Assembly: GCA_964511015.1 (NCBI GenBank) | Contig: CAZEDX010000072.1 | Location: forward strand, 1-20,977 | DNA from: FEN-1099 sp964511015 | GTDB taxonomy: Bacteria > Lernaellota > Lernaellaia > Lernaellales > Lernaellaceae | Direction: 5' to 3' | DNA: 20,977 nt | Part shown: positions 15,056 through 20,977 of the stretch, in pieces | Numbering within the stretch: position 1 is the first letter of the stretch | Layout: every line of letters begins with the position of its first letter | Notes under the pieces: generated by a model | What the model saw: only the letters and a program-made list of their open reading frames with translations | Told to the model about the DNA's origin: nothing | The model's database searches: none | Made by a program: the position numbers and the translations under genes

Positions 15056-16612
15056 TTACAGTCGTTCCGTCACCGACTTCGCTTGCAAGAACAACCCCAG
15101 GTAGTCGCGGCCGCCGGCTTTGGAGTCGGTGCCGCTCATGTTGAAGCCGCCGAAAGGCTGCACGCCGACCAGCGCGCCAGTGATCTTGCGGTTCAGGTAC
15201 AAATTACCGACGTGGAACTCGCGCCGGGCCCGTTCGAGGTGTTCGCGGTTGCGCGAGAACACGCCCCCGGTCAGGCCGTAGTTGGTTGCGTTGGCGAAGT
15301 GCAGGGCCGTGTCGTAGTCCTTGGTTTTGAACAGTGCGAGTACCGGACCGAAGATTTCTTCCTGGTCGATACGAGAGCCGAACTTAAGCCCGTCCACCAC
15401 CGTCGGTTCCAGGAAGTAGCCGCTGCCGATTTTCACCCGGTTGCCGCCGGTGAGGATCCGGCCTTCGCGCCGCCCGATTTGAATGTAGTGCAAGCATTTG
15501 TCTAGCGAGGCGCGGCTGGATAATGGCCCCATCCAGTTCGCCGGGTCGTCCACCGGACCGACTTTGATTTTCTTGACCCGTTCCACCAGTTTGCGGCGGA
15601 ACTTTTCGTAGACCGAACCGACCACGATACAACGCGAGCAAGCCGAACACTTCTGGCCCTGGAAGCCGAAGGCGGAGACAGCGACCTGGTCGGCCGCCCA
15701 ATCCAGATCGGCCGACTCGTCAACGATGATGGTGTCTTTGCCGCCCATTTCGGCGATTACACGTTTGATCCACTGTTGGCCGTGCGCCATCCGGCCGGCC
15801 TTTTCGACGATGCCCAACCCGACTTCCATCGAACCGGTGAAGCAGATCATGCGCACGCGCGGGTGAACGACCAGTTCTTCGCCGCAGGTGGCGCCGGAGC
15901 CCGGCACGAAATTGAGCACGCCGGTCGGCAACCCCGCTTGGTAGAGCATTTCGGCCACCTTCCAACCAATCAGCGGCGTGTCGGAGGCGGGCTTGAGACA
16001 GACTGTGTTGCCGGTCACCAGCGCGGCGACCGTCATGCCGGTCAGAATGGCATTGGGAAAGTTCCAGGGCGGAATCACGCTGATCACGCCCAGCGGCACG
16101 TAGAAGGTATCGTTGGTTTCGCCCGGCCATTCGACGGTGTCCATGCCGCGGGCGTAACGCAACGCTTCGCGCGCGTAGTACTCGAGAAAGTCGATGGCTT
16201 CGGCGGTGTCGGCGTCGGCTTCCACCCAGTTCTTGCCGATCTCCAGCACCATGACCGCGGAAAACTCATGCTTGCGGGCCCGCATGATGGCCGCGGCCTT
16301 GAGCAGTATGGCCGACCGCCGCGCTACCGGCTCCGCCGCCCAGGCGGCAAACGCCTTGTCGGCCGCTTCGATGGCGAGGCGCGCTTCTTTCTGGCCGGCC
16401 TTGGCGAAGGTGGCCAACACCTCTTGGGGGTTGCCCGGGTTGGTGGTGACAAACGTCTCTTTGGTCATGATCTTGCGTCCGCCGATGACCAGCGGAATTG
16501 GCTTTCCTTTGGCGGCTTCAGCTCGAATCTTGGCCAACGCGGCTTGAAACGCCGCCCGGTTTTCCGGGCGGCTGAAATCGGTGAGGGGTTCGTTGCGGAA
16601 CGGGTCCGGCAT
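15056..16612 (-). CDS. pruA: L-glutamate gamma-semialdehyde (1-pyrroline-5-carboxylate) dehydrogenase
   Basis: 518 residues, the usual length for RocA/PruA-type P5C dehydrogenases. NAD-dependent oxidation of glutamate semialdehyde to glutamate is the second step of proline breakdown. The PWNFPNAI motif, catalytic base Glu288 (AEMGGKD) and nucleophile Cys322 in GFQGQKCSACSR are 34 residues apart as in aldehyde dehydrogenases, and EEIFGPVLALF is also present. The QKCSACSR context is typical of P5CDH as opposed to other aldehyde dehydrogenases. Start is ATG 16612 with AAGGAGA about 7 nt upstream; a start further upstream would run through the leader hairpin. First gene of the operon, followed by the three flavoenzyme subunits. 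There is no PRODH domain fused or nearby, so the flavoenzyme trimer probably replaces it. Confidence 0.94.
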   Translation of the reverse strand: MPDPFRNEPLTDFSRPENRAAFQAALAKIRAEAAKGKPIPLVIGGRKIMTKETFVTTNPGNPQEVLATFAKAGQKEARLAIEAADKAFAAWAAEPVARRSAILLKAAAIMRARKHEFSAVMVLEIGKNWVEADADTAEAIDFLEYYAREALRYARGMDTVEWPGETNDTFYVPLGVISVIPPWNFPNAILTGMTVAALVTGNTVCLKPASDTPLIGWKVAEMLYQAGLPTGVLNFVPGSGATCGEELVVHPRVRMICFTGSMEVGLGIVEKAGRMAHGQQWIKRVIAEMGGKDTIIVDESADLDWAADQVAVSAFGFQGQKCSACSRCIVVGSVYEKFRRKLVERVKKIKVGPVDDPANWMGPLSSRASLDKCLHYIQIGRREGRILTGGNRVKIGSGYFLEPTVVDGLKFGSRIDQEEIFGPVLALFKTKDYDTALHFANATNYGLTGGVFSRNREHLERARREFHVGNLYLNRKITGALVGVQPFGGFNMSGTDSKAGGRDYLGLFLQAKSVTERL

Positions 16613-16634
16613 GATGAGTCTCCTTAAGCAAGAA

Positions 16635-16656
16635 CGGCGAGCCCACAGGCCCGCCG
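16635..16656 (-). promoter_or_regulatory. Leader hairpin just upstream of the pruA ribosome site
   Basis: A 9-bp stem (CGGCGGGCC with GGCTCGCCG, one G-U pair, 4-nt loop) lies about 16 nt before AAGGAG. A second dyad, GCGGGT-GT-ACCCGC, is at 16683-16696. TTCTTGCTT after the stem is only weakly T-rich, so attenuation is possible but unproven. Confidence 0.4.
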
Positions 16657-16708
16657 TGTGTTCCCACAAAAGTTGCTAGGCAGCGGGTGTACCCGCCGCG
16701 TTCTGATG

Positions 16709-16737
16709 ATCATCCGTTGATGGAAATCAATCGCCAA
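16709..16737 (-). promoter_or_regulatory. Candidate promoter and operator of the pruA operon
   Basis: Minus-strand TTGGCG (16737-16732), 17-nt spacer, GATGAT (16714-16709), each 4 of 6 to the sigma70 consensus. The -10 overlaps a perfect 10-nt palindrome GATGATCATC (16705-16714), a plausible repressor or activator half-site pair. The leader would be about 90 nt and contain both hairpins described upstream of pruA. Confidence 0.3.
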
Positions 16738-16812
16738 CATGTTTCCTGAATCCGACCGGGAATGTACTCCCACCTTATGGCGGTTGCAACCGGTGGCCGC
16801 CCGCCGTGGCGG

Positions 16813-16840
16813 GTGACAAACGTGGCATTTCGTCTATCAT
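16813..16840 (+). promoter_or_regulatory. Sigma70-type promoter for the methyltransferase gene
   Basis: GTGACA (16813-16818), 16-nt spacer, TATCAT (16835-16840); both hexamers match at 5 of 6. Transcription should start near 16847, which excludes the GTG at 16806 and ATG at 16839 as start codons and supports ATG 16884. Confidence 0.55.
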
Positions 16841-16883
16841 GGCGCACGGCAGGCCTAATTTTATCGAAACCAAACCTGGGAGC

Positions 16884-17486
16884 ATGGACATCGACCCGTT
16901 GGCTGCCAACGGCAACTTGCGCAAGTACCAGAACCCCAATCCGTTGCACCGCTGGCTGCTGAAGCGGTTTGTCGGCCGGGTCCAGGCAGTGGTCGCGCCA
17001 CTCGCCGGGACGCGGATTCTCGACGCCGGGTGCGGCGAGGGGTTTATGCTCCAGTGATTGCGCGCCGCTTTACCGGACCGGCAGTTCTGCGGCCTCGACC
17101 TCCGCCCCGAAGCGCTCGAGTTTGCCCGCGGCTTGAACACCGGCTGCGAGTTGCGGGTCGGCTCGTTGTACGCCCTGCCTTTTGCTGACGGTGAATTCGA
17201 GCAGACGATCTGCCTGGAAGTGCTCGAACATCTGGAAGACCCGGCGCGGGCGTTGCGCGAGATCGCCCGGGTGACCCAAAACGACGTGGTGCTGTCGGTG
17301 CCTTGGGAGCCGTTCTTCTCATTGGGAAACCTGGCGCGCGGGCATCATGTCCGGCGGTGCGGCCGGGACCCGGACCACCGCAACTTCTGGAGCCTGCGCG
17401 AGTTTACCCGGCTGGTCGGCACCGTCCTGACGATCCGGCACGCCGAGGTATTTTTCCCGTGGATCATCGTCACCGCAAGGAAATAG
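16884..17486 (+). pseudogene. Class I SAM-dependent methyltransferase interrupted by in-frame TGA
   Basis: Two halves in the same frame join across TGA 17055-17057. The first (MDIDPLAANGNLRKYQ...) ends in the SAM-binding motif I RILDAGCGEGFMLQ. The second resumes with LRAALPDRQFCGLDLRPEALEFA, then FADGEFEQTICLEVLEHLEDP and a final FFPWIIVTARK. Joined, they give a normal Methyltransf_11-type protein of about 200 residues. CAG-TGA-TTG is most simply explained as CGA (Arg) or TGG (Trp) changed to TGA. Split as it stands, motif I is separated from the rest of the fold, so neither half should work. Substrate unknown. GGGAG lies too close to the ATG for an ideal ribosome site, so the start is moderately sure. 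It is divergent from pruA and upstream of the parvulin gene. Confidence 0.75.
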
Positions 17487-17526
17487 AACACCAACGATCA
17501 ACCAACCGGGGGCTCTGAACGCCGGT

Positions 17527-17555
17527 TTGACACCATGGCACGGCGCGACTAATCT
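17527..17555 (+). promoter_or_regulatory. Sigma70-type promoter for the parvulin gene
   Basis: A perfect -35 TTGACA (17527-17532), 17-nt spacer and a weaker TAATCT -10 (17550-17555). A small dyad, AACCGG...CCGGTT (17504-17509 with 17522-17527), abuts the -35 and may be either the weak 3' end of the methyltransferase transcript or an operator. The leader to the ATG at 17645 would be about 85 nt. Confidence 0.45.
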
Positions 17556-17644
17556 GACCGCCGCGCGAACAAAGGAACACAGAACAAGCGATTGTCGCGG
17601 TCCGGCGGCGTCGGGCGCCCGGCAGGCGCAGAAGGAGAACGAGT

Positions 17645-18640
17645 ATGAAGCGCAAGGTCATGTTGCTGGCGTTGGTGTTGACGCTGGCGTTGGCTTGGAT
17701 CGCTTGCGACCAGGCCAAGACGGCCAAGACCACGGACGAGGGCAAGGTCCTCGCCACCGTCAACGGAATCAAGATTACCGACCAGCAATTGTTGCAGATG
17801 ATCCAGGGCCTGCTGCGCAACCCGAGCCAGGCGCAGATGTTCCAAGATATGGAAGGCAAGAAGATGCTCGTCAACAAGGTGATTGACCTCGAAGTCGTCG
17901 CCGCGGCGGGCAAACGCGAAGGCCTCGAGCGCGATCCGGAAGTGCGGCGCTTGATCGACACCTACACCAAGCAGGTGTTGTTCATTGCCTACCTGCAGAA
18001 AAAGATGAAGGAAAAGCAGGCGGAAGTGACCGAAGAGCAGGCGCGCAAGTACTATGACGAGCACCCGGATGAGTTCAATGCGCCGGAATCGGCCAAGATC
18101 AGCCAGATTCTGATCAAAGTGGCCGCCGACGCTGATGCCGCCACGACGGCCGAAGCGGAAAAGAAGGCCAAGGCCGCCTTGGCCAAGGTCAAGGCCGGCG
18201 CCGATTTTGCCAAGGTGGCACAGGAATTCAGTGACGACGCGGGCACCCGTGAACGCGGCGGCGATTTGGGTTTCGTGCCCCAGGGTCGCATGGACCCGGC
18301 CCTCGACGAGGTGGCGTTCAAACTGGAAATCGGCCAGGTCAGCGATGTGATCAAAACAGCGCGTGGCTTTCACATTCTGAAGGTGGTCGAGAAAAAGCCA
18401 GCCGGCAAGCGCACGTTCGAAGAGGTCAAGATGATGGTCATGACCCGCTTGCGCATGCAGGGCCAGCAGGATGCCTACGATTCCATCATCGAGCCGTTGA
18501 AGAAGACCGCGAAGATCAACATCGACGAAAAGGCGCTGGAACAATTCACCGTACCGATGCCGAGCATGCAGAACACGCCCGGGATGCAAGGAATGCCGGC
18601 AGGGATCCAGAACGCCCAGCCCGCTTCACCCGGCAACTAA
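17645..18640 (+). CDS. Parvulin-type peptidyl-prolyl isomerase lipoprotein (PpiC/SurA-like)
   Basis: 331 residues. Signal sequence MKRKVMLLALVLTLALAWIAC suggests a lipoprotein with Cys21. The residue at -3 is Trp, off consensus, and +2 is Asp, which in E. coli would favour inner-membrane retention. A SurA-N-like chaperone region (about 35-140, VLATVNGIKITDQQLLQMI) precedes one rotamase domain (about 143-240, AKISQILIKV ... FAKVAQEFSDDAGTRERGGDLGFVPQG ... GFHILKVVEKKP). The C-terminal tail is Met/Pro/Gln-rich (MPSMQNTPGMQGMPAG). Role: folding of exported, probably outer-membrane, proteins. AAGGAG is 8 nt before the ATG. It is a single-gene unit with its own promoter and terminator. Could be called PrsA-like; parvulin assignment is firm, exact orthology is not. 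Confidence 0.92.
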   Translation: MKRKVMLLALVLTLALAWIACDQAKTAKTTDEGKVLATVNGIKITDQQLLQMIQGLLRNPSQAQMFQDMEGKKMLVNKVIDLEVVAAAGKREGLERDPEVRRLIDTYTKQVLFIAYLQKKMKEKQAEVTEEQARKYYDEHPDEFNAPESAKISQILIKVAADADAATTAEAEKKAKAALAKVKAGADFAKVAQEFSDDAGTRERGGDLGFVPQGRMDPALDEVAFKLEIGQVSDVIKTARGFHILKVVEKKPAGKRTFEEVKMMVMTRLRMQGQQDAYDSIIEPLKKTAKINIDEKALEQFTVPMPSMQNTPGMQGMPAGIQNAQPASPGN

Positions 18641-18659
18641 ATCCACTGGCCGAAACACC

Positions 18660-18693
18660 AACGGGCGGCCGATATCGGCCGCCCGTTTTGTTT
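18660..18693 (+). terminator. Intrinsic terminator after the parvulin gene
   Basis: A perfect 28-nt palindrome (18660-18687, half-site AACGGGCGGCCGAT) is followed by a T-rich tail (TTTTGTTTTG) on the plus strand, 20 nt after the stop codon. The opposite strand lacks a comparable T-run, so it mainly serves the parvulin transcript. Confidence 0.9.
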
Positions 18694-18718
18694 TGCGGAT
18701 TTGATCTAACACCAGGCC

Positions 18719-18741
18719 GAAAACTCGTCGGCGCCGATGAG
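18719..18741 (-). terminator. Probable intrinsic terminator of the tlpA-barrel operon
   Basis: On the minus strand CTCATCGGC/GCCGACGAG can pair (one mismatch; the centre TCGGCGCCGA is palindromic) and is followed by TTTTC, about 15-38 nt after the TAA at 18757. Moderate strength. Confidence 0.5.
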
Positions 18742-18756
18742 GCAATTTTTTTGTGC

Positions 18757-20340
18757 TTAGAACCGGACGACGAACTCGCTTTTGAAGCCCTCGAAGGGAG
18801 GCATCATGCGGCAGACGCCACCGCTGCACTTAAGCCCTCCTTTGTAACGGCCGTAGGCGAACACCATCTGGAGCCAGTCGACGGGACGGACCATGCTTTC
18901 GACGGCCCAGTAGTGCGGATCCTCATCTTCCCCTTCGCCGCCGAGCGAGATTTCGCCGCCTACCGGTTCGTTGGAATACTCGTAGGTGCCGGTCAAAGAC
19001 AAATAGGGCGCCCAGCCGTAGGTCAGCGTGGCTTCGTGCGCCGAGTAGTCGGTTTCTTGCATGGAGCCAAAACCGTGGAATTGCTTGACGTGGTAGCCCG
19101 CCGCCAGCGAATGCGGCCGCACGATCGGCATGTCAAAGTCCAATTCCCCGTGGACCCAGCGGCCTTCCACGATTTCGCGGTAACCGCCGGCGCCGGTCAG
19201 CATGGTTCCGTTGCCGAACGCGCAATCGAAGCCGCCGTAAACGTGTTCGATCCACTCCAGCCACGGGCTGTCGTCGCTGCTGTAGTGACCGGCCAGATCG
19301 AGCGGCATTTCTTCGTGGGTCTGGATATTGAGGTAGTTGGCGTAAAGGCCCAGGTTGATGGCGGTGATCACATAGTCGAGCCGCGCCCGGCCGCCGATCG
19401 CGTCCTGGTAGTTGGGCAGGTGACCGAAAGAGACCTTGGGATAGTCCATGCTCGGCGGATCGTTGTATTCGTAATCGAAGCGGAAGTAATCGGTGCCCTC
19501 CAGCAGTGCGGTGACCGGGCCGATGTACCAGGTTGTGGCGACGTGGGCGCCGCGGCCTTCGTAAGCGACATCTTCGATCTCGTTGCGCAGGTCTTCACGC
19601 TCCAACCAGGCATATTCGCCTTGAGCCGCGCCGACGCCGCCCAGATCCGGTGAATCAGCGATGATGGAATACAAGCTGATGTTGTCGTCTTCCTCAAAAC
19701 GCGCCAGGGTGCTTTCCGGATCGTAGCGGACAGTGCCGCCGACGTACGACATGCCCACTTTGAGATAGCGGGGGTGGCCGGCCATGAATTGACCGCCGTA
19801 GAGCAGATCGCGCTCGTCGAAAAACTCCGGTTCTTCGGTCTGGGCGCGGACGGGTGTAAACGAACGACCGTCGCCGAGGTTCACCGGACCGCCGATAGCG
19901 TCGAAGTCGAAGTAGTCCGACGCCTCATGGAACAGCAAGCCCTGAATGGTTGTGTCCTCACCGAACTCGTCACGCTGCAATAGCGAGAGGGTCAGTCCTT
20001 GGCCGAAACGCACGAAGGAGTCGCCGACCCGCACCAGAAACGGCTTTTGCTCGTATTGGAAGAAGAATTTCTCGGGCACGTAGCGCGCGTAGTACTCCTC
20101 TTCGAGGAAATACGCCTCAGTGTCGTAGCGCAGACTGGCGAGAAAGCGGCCTTTCGCCACCAGCAGATTCAGGCGGTTGACGGTTGCCCAAAACGGGTTG
20201 TCCGGATCGGTCTGGTCATACATGACCCGCATCGATTCGACGACGTTCACCGAATCGGTCAACGGCGTTTCCCACGGAAAGGCCCAGACCACGCCGGCCA
20301 GTCCAAACACGATCGCGCAGGCCAACAAGAAGCGGCGCAT
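18757..20340 (-). CDS. Outer-membrane beta-barrel protein co-translated with TlpA-like thioredoxin
   Basis: 527 residues. Clear Sec signal (MRRFLLACAIVFGLAGVVWA|FP). The rest is dominated by alternating aromatic amphipathic strands (YFRFDYEYND, LGLYANYLNI, YLSLTGTYEYSN, WLQMVFAYGRYKGG) and ends in Phe (SEFVVRF), the usual signature for BAM-inserted barrels. Near the end is a conserved-looking CSGGVCRMMPPFEG segment with two Cys, and one more Cys occurs at GFDCAFG. It resembles the DUF6029-type barrels I recall near TlpA proteins, but that is from memory and unchecked. ATG 20340 is 3 nt after the thioredoxin stop (TGA-TCC-ATG), so the two are coupled. Transport substrate unknown. Confidence 0.82.
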   Translation of the reverse strand: MRRFLLACAIVFGLAGVVWAFPWETPLTDSVNVVESMRVMYDQTDPDNPFWATVNRLNLLVAKGRFLASLRYDTEAYFLEEEYYARYVPEKFFFQYEQKPFLVRVGDSFVRFGQGLTLSLLQRDEFGEDTTIQGLLFHEASDYFDFDAIGGPVNLGDGRSFTPVRAQTEEPEFFDERDLLYGGQFMAGHPRYLKVGMSYVGGTVRYDPESTLARFEEDDNISLYSIIADSPDLGGVGAAQGEYAWLEREDLRNEIEDVAYEGRGAHVATTWYIGPVTALLEGTDYFRFDYEYNDPPSMDYPKVSFGHLPNYQDAIGGRARLDYVITAINLGLYANYLNIQTHEEMPLDLAGHYSSDDSPWLEWIEHVYGGFDCAFGNGTMLTGAGGYREIVEGRWVHGELDFDMPIVRPHSLAAGYHVKQFHGFGSMQETDYSAHEATLTYGWAPYLSLTGTYEYSNEPVGGEISLGGEGEDEDPHYWAVESMVRPVDWLQMVFAYGRYKGGLKCSGGVCRMMPPFEGFKSEFVVRF

Positions 20341-20343
20341 GGA

Positions 20344-20835
20344 TCAGATCCCCAACGCGGCTTTAATCTGTTTTTCGATCTCGACTTCGTCCCCGGGCTG
20401 GAAGCCGATATGCGACCACACCACACGTCCTTCCTTGTTGACCAACACCGACATCGGGTAGTCGCTGCGCGGGTTGTACAGGTTGTTGACACGGCTATCC
20501 TGATCGAGCAGCACCGGGTAGGTCATGCTGTAGGCGCGGACGAGCGACCGGACCTTGGGCAGGTCAGACGGCGCATCGCCGGTGATGCCCCACACGACGA
20601 ATCCCTGGTCTTTGTATTGGTTGTACAAGCGGGCCAGATGGGGGATTTCCACCTTGCAAGGCGCGCACCAGGTCATCCAGAAGCTGAGCAAGACAACTTT
20701 GCCTTTTTGTTCGGAAAGACGTTGGGCCCGACCTTCCAGATCCTGCAAAGAAAAATCGACCGCCATCTCGCCAACGGCCCAGGCGATCGTCGAAAACGCC
20801 AACATGGTCAGCAGAAACAAAGCAGCGCGGCGCAT
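20344..20835 (-). CDS. TlpA/ResA-like periplasmic thiol-disulfide oxidoreductase
   Basis: 163 residues. Signal peptide MRRAALFLLTMLAFSTIAWA|VG, then an AhpC-TSA/Redoxin thioredoxin fold: FSLQDLEG, the active site W56-C57-A-P-C60 in SFWMTWCAPCKVEIPHL, and the cis-Pro loop YPMSVLVN. It is exported and probably soluble in the periplasm; no lipobox is seen. Family role: reduction of disulfides, often for cytochrome c maturation or a dedicated partner. Start ATG 20835 has AAGGAGAG 4 nt upstream; upstream in-frame codons lack a ribosome site. It is the first gene of a two-gene unit with the barrel protein, whose C-terminal CSGGVC is a candidate target. Bases 20836-20977 hold no gene and only weak promoter-like hexamers (TTGCCT, 17 nt, TAAACA near 20890-20862). 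Confidence 0.92.
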   Translation of the reverse strand: MRRAALFLLTMLAFSTIAWAVGEMAVDFSLQDLEGRAQRLSEQKGKVVLLSFWMTWCAPCKVEIPHLARLYNQYKDQGFVVWGITGDAPSDLPKVRSLVRAYSMTYPVLLDQDSRVNNLYNPRSDYPMSVLVNKEGRVVWSHIGFQPGDEVEIEKQIKAALGI

Positions 20836-20977
20836 GAGGCTCTCCTTGCGCAGTTTCCCCGTGTTTAGCAGGGCGCGTGCGACAAGGCAATCCACCCAGA
20901 GGCCGAGGCTAGTGCCCGGCCACACTGCTGTTCAAAACGTTTCTAGACTAGCCTTCATTGTACGCCATTCATTGGCC

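Noticed and set aside
13566..15104. 512-codon plus-strand frame opposite the Fer2-FAD/NAD gene
   Set aside because: Shadow frame; the minus strand shows Fer2 cysteines and GxGxxG.
17055..17057. TGA recoded as Trp or selenocysteine
   Set aside because: Intact neighbours terminate at TGA, and no Cys/Sec active-site context or adjacent SECIS-like need is apparent in a methyltransferase at this position.

Overview
The window looks like a GC-rich chromosomal segment of a free-living Gram-negative (diderm) bacterium. Visible outer-membrane hallmarks are a TamA/TamB-type assembly pair, a TonB-type protein, a periplasmic parvulin, and an outer-membrane barrel paired with a TlpA thioredoxin. The first gene combines a propeller-like repeat region, a myxobacterial-style Cys-rich module, a long DDDT/DDDS acidic tract and a Cys-containing C-terminal tail. 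I associate that architecture with Myxococcota and other former Deltaproteobacteria, including uncultured lineages. The taxonomic placement is inference. No phage, IS element, CRISPR array or rRNA was seen, and there is one tRNA.

Layout. (1) 56-2038 (+): a secreted Asp-rich repeat protein whose signal peptide is cut off from the rest by an in-frame TAA at 233-235. (2) 10291 down to 2067 (-): tRNA-Gly(CCC), a hairpin leader, yacG (TTG start), tamB, and a TamA-like Omp85 protein with about seven POTRA repeats and a probable CTG start. yacG, tamB and tamA are packed with 0-8 nt gaps and look like one operon. (3) 10453-10773 (-): a PilZ (c-di-GMP receptor) protein with its own promoter, next to an AT-rich spacer. 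(4) 11053-12018 (-): a TonB-family protein without visible ExbB/ExbD. (5) 12122-16612 (-): a four-gene catabolic operon made of P5C dehydrogenase, a Fer2/NAD(P)-FAD subunit, a small BFD-type [2Fe-2S] protein and a DAO-type FAD subunit. (6) 16884-17486 (+): a SAM methyltransferase broken by an in-frame TGA. (7) 17645-18640 (+): a parvulin lipoprotein with a clear promoter and a strong terminator. (8) 18757-20835 (-): a TlpA-like thioredoxin translationally coupled to an outer-membrane barrel protein.

Themes. Three sets of genes serve the envelope: TamAB moves lipids or proteins between membranes, the parvulin folds secreted proteins, and the TlpA/barrel pair handles thiols or a substrate of that barrel. 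The metabolic operon fits oxidation of proline or a related cyclic or N-substituted amino acid, by an electron-transferring heterotrimeric flavoenzyme instead of the usual PRODH, to P5C/glutamate semialdehyde and on to glutamate. Two otherwise well-preserved genes carry single in-frame stops. TGA is used as a normal terminator by at least three intact neighbours, so a recoded genetic code is unlikely. Pseudogenisation or consensus sequence error are the main explanations.
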